Positions 62,979 through 64,000 of a stretch of 64,000 nt of DNA are shown here, piece by piece; the first letter of the stretch is position 1, and the number at the start of each line of letters is the position of its first letter. Under the pieces are notes generated by a model. That model saw only the letters and a list, made by a program, of their open reading frames with translations, did no database searches and was not told the DNA's origin. Position numbers and translations under genes: made by a program. The DNA comes from Kordia sp. (lineage in GTDB: Bacteria; Bacteroidota; Bacteroidia; Flavobacteriales; Flavobacteriaceae): contig NVVR01000013.1 in NCBI GenBank assembly GCA_002733415.1, forward strand, positions 1 to 64,000, read 5' to 3'.

Positions 62979-63959
62979 TTATATCTTATTCATCCATTTG
63001 AATTTGTATGCTGTATCTGGCAACACCGCTCTTTCAGCTAGACGATACATCCTATCTGGTAAACGCATTAAATAATCTCTAGCTTTTTCTGCCTCTGCTG
63101 TTAAACCAGTTATTTTATCTATCTCCCATGCAACATTAAGTTTTCTCATAATGTCAACATAATCAAAACCAGTATATACTCCCGTGCGCTGTGCTACCAC
63201 AGAAAACTGATTAAATAGTGATGCTTTTTCTGCATGTGATTCTCTCAAATACATTGCTGGCATAATAATTTGGTTTTTCATCATATAATAATAAGCCAAC
63301 ATCATTTCACTAGGGTCTATTTTGAAGATTTGTTTCACAAAATCAGTGTATGCAATATGATGACGCATTTCATCTCCTGCAATAATTTTAGACATTTTAG
63401 CTAATGCTTTATGTCCTTTTTTACGCGCTATTTTAGCCACATTATTATGTGAGATATAGGTAGCTAACTCCTGAAAACTTGTATATATAAAGTTTTTATA
63501 CGGATCAGTTGCTGTACCAATATCAAAACCATCAGCAATTAAATGCTGTGTTGACATTTCAACCTCACGCATATTAACTCTACCTGATAAATACAAGTAC
63601 TTGTTTAATACATCACCATGACGATTTTCTTCTGAGGTCCATGCTCTTATCCATTTTGCCCATCCGTTATCAGGATCTTGATGTACACCATCTAAATCTA
63701 ATAACCATGATTCGTATGTTGGTAACGCTTCTTCAGTAATCGTATCTCCTACCATTACTACCCAGAAATCATCATCTAAATCTTTAGAAATTTCTTGAAT
63801 TTCTTTTATTTCATCAATAAAGGTATCTTTTTGTGAGTTAGGCAAAAAATCCGTTGGTTGCCAAATCTCTTCTACAGGTATCAAGAATTTATCTACAAAC
63901 GAATCGATGTTTTTCTCTAGTGTTTGCATTACTTCTATTCTTATGTTTTTTATAGACAT
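62979..63959 (-). CDS. acyl-ACP desaturase
   Basis: A 326-residue soluble di-iron enzyme. The two metal-ligand motifs are SEENRHGDVL (Glu110, Glu111, His114) and GDEMRHHIAYTDF (Glu197, His200), about 86 residues apart, as in stearoyl-ACP desaturases. Asp/Glu-rich helices near 45-80 and an FWVVMVGDTITEEALPTY segment also match. It introduces a double bond into ACP-bound acyl chains, using O2 and ferredoxin. Length matches the family (about 320-360). It starts 42 bases from the window end, so the upstream neighbour is not visible. Confidence 0.93.
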   Translation of the reverse strand: MSIKNIRIEVMQTLEKNIDSFVDKFLIPVEEIWQPTDFLPNSQKDTFIDEIKEIQEISKDLDDDFWVVMVGDTITEEALPTYESWLLDLDGVHQDPDNGWAKWIRAWTSEENRHGDVLNKYLYLSGRVNMREVEMSTQHLIADGFDIGTATDPYKNFIYTSFQELATYISHNNVAKIARKKGHKALAKMSKIIAGDEMRHHIAYTDFVKQIFKIDPSEMMLAYYYMMKNQIIMPAMYLRESHAEKASLFNQFSVVAQRTGVYTGFDYVDIMRKLNVAWEIDKITGLTAEAEKARDYLMRLPDRMYRLAERAVLPDTAYKFKWMNKI

Positions 63960-64000
63960 AATTTAATTTATAGCTGTTATTATTGTAAATTCTACTTTTT

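Overview
The window is low-GC (roughly one third G+C) DNA from a member of the Bacteroidota, most likely a marine Flavobacteriaceae. Evidence: two type IX secretion (T9SS) cargo proteins with type B and type A sorting tails, SusC-like CarboxypepD_reg/plug sequence, TonB C-terminal proteins, DUF2891 and DUF2147 proteins, TAnnTTTG-type promoter elements, and dispersed TTCGACAAGCTCAGTCTGACA-like intergenic repeats.

Layout. (1) 0.1-15.3 kb is a polymorphic-toxin region. A tight operon encodes an OmpH/Skp-like periplasmic chaperone, a lipoprotein, two giant proteins forming a split RHS/YD-repeat system (the second has the RHS core and a variable C-terminal tip) and a small RDD membrane protein that could be its immunity protein. 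Downstream lie a lipoprotein, an XRE repressor with a divergent operator region, a promoterless orphan tip-like fragment followed by an immunity-like gene, and a short TonB-domain protein. Two near-identical terminators end the two modules. (2) 15.5-19.9 kb is one large T9SS type B surface protein. (3) 19.9-21.4 kb is a gene graveyard: remnants of a Fic-family gene, an unknown gene, the start of a contractile-injection-system (Afp15-like) AAA ATPase, and the start of a lipoprotein joined head to head with it, plus a 106-bp hairpin repeat. (4) 21.6-24.4 kb holds a tiny Lys-rich protein and a glycosyltransferase/DUF2891 operon.

(5) 24.8-38.2 kb is the most interesting part: one continuous plus-strand run of a frameshifted patatin-like phospholipase, a PD-(D/E)XK nuclease-like protein, a ComEC-type MBL-fold hydrolase, a trypsin-like protease with a C-terminal extension, an ABC-3C-type middle component, an SMC/Rad50-like ABC ATPase with a CPLC hook, then SbcD and SbcC, followed by a small LMW-PTP-like phosphatase. 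The protease/middle component/ATPase core matches the three-component ABC conflict systems. The extra lipase, nuclease, MBL and SbcCD genes make a composite that looks like a multi-effector defence operon.

(6) 38.2-52.9 kb holds an M48 peptidase, paralogous TPR/TonB proteins with a MORN-repeat protein between them, a DEDDh exonuclease, an SDR and OmpA-like gene pair flanked by direct repeats that include a copy of the exonuclease gene end, a membrane HExxH protein with long repeats, and an unusual VIT/VWA-SusC-plug-TPR-DUF2135 fusion. (7) 52.9-60.7 kb is accessory DNA rich in repeats: a 96-bp tandem array, duplicated gene fragments, two methyltransferases, an FRG-domain protein, DUF2147, a T9SS type A protein and a decayed porin gene. 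(8) 60.9-64 kb returns to housekeeping genes: trxB, a MazG-like pyrophosphohydrolase, a small membrane protein and an acyl-ACP desaturase, with a tRNA-Ser-like 3' remnant between the first two.

Gene calls rest on reading translations and motifs by eye; no database search was run.
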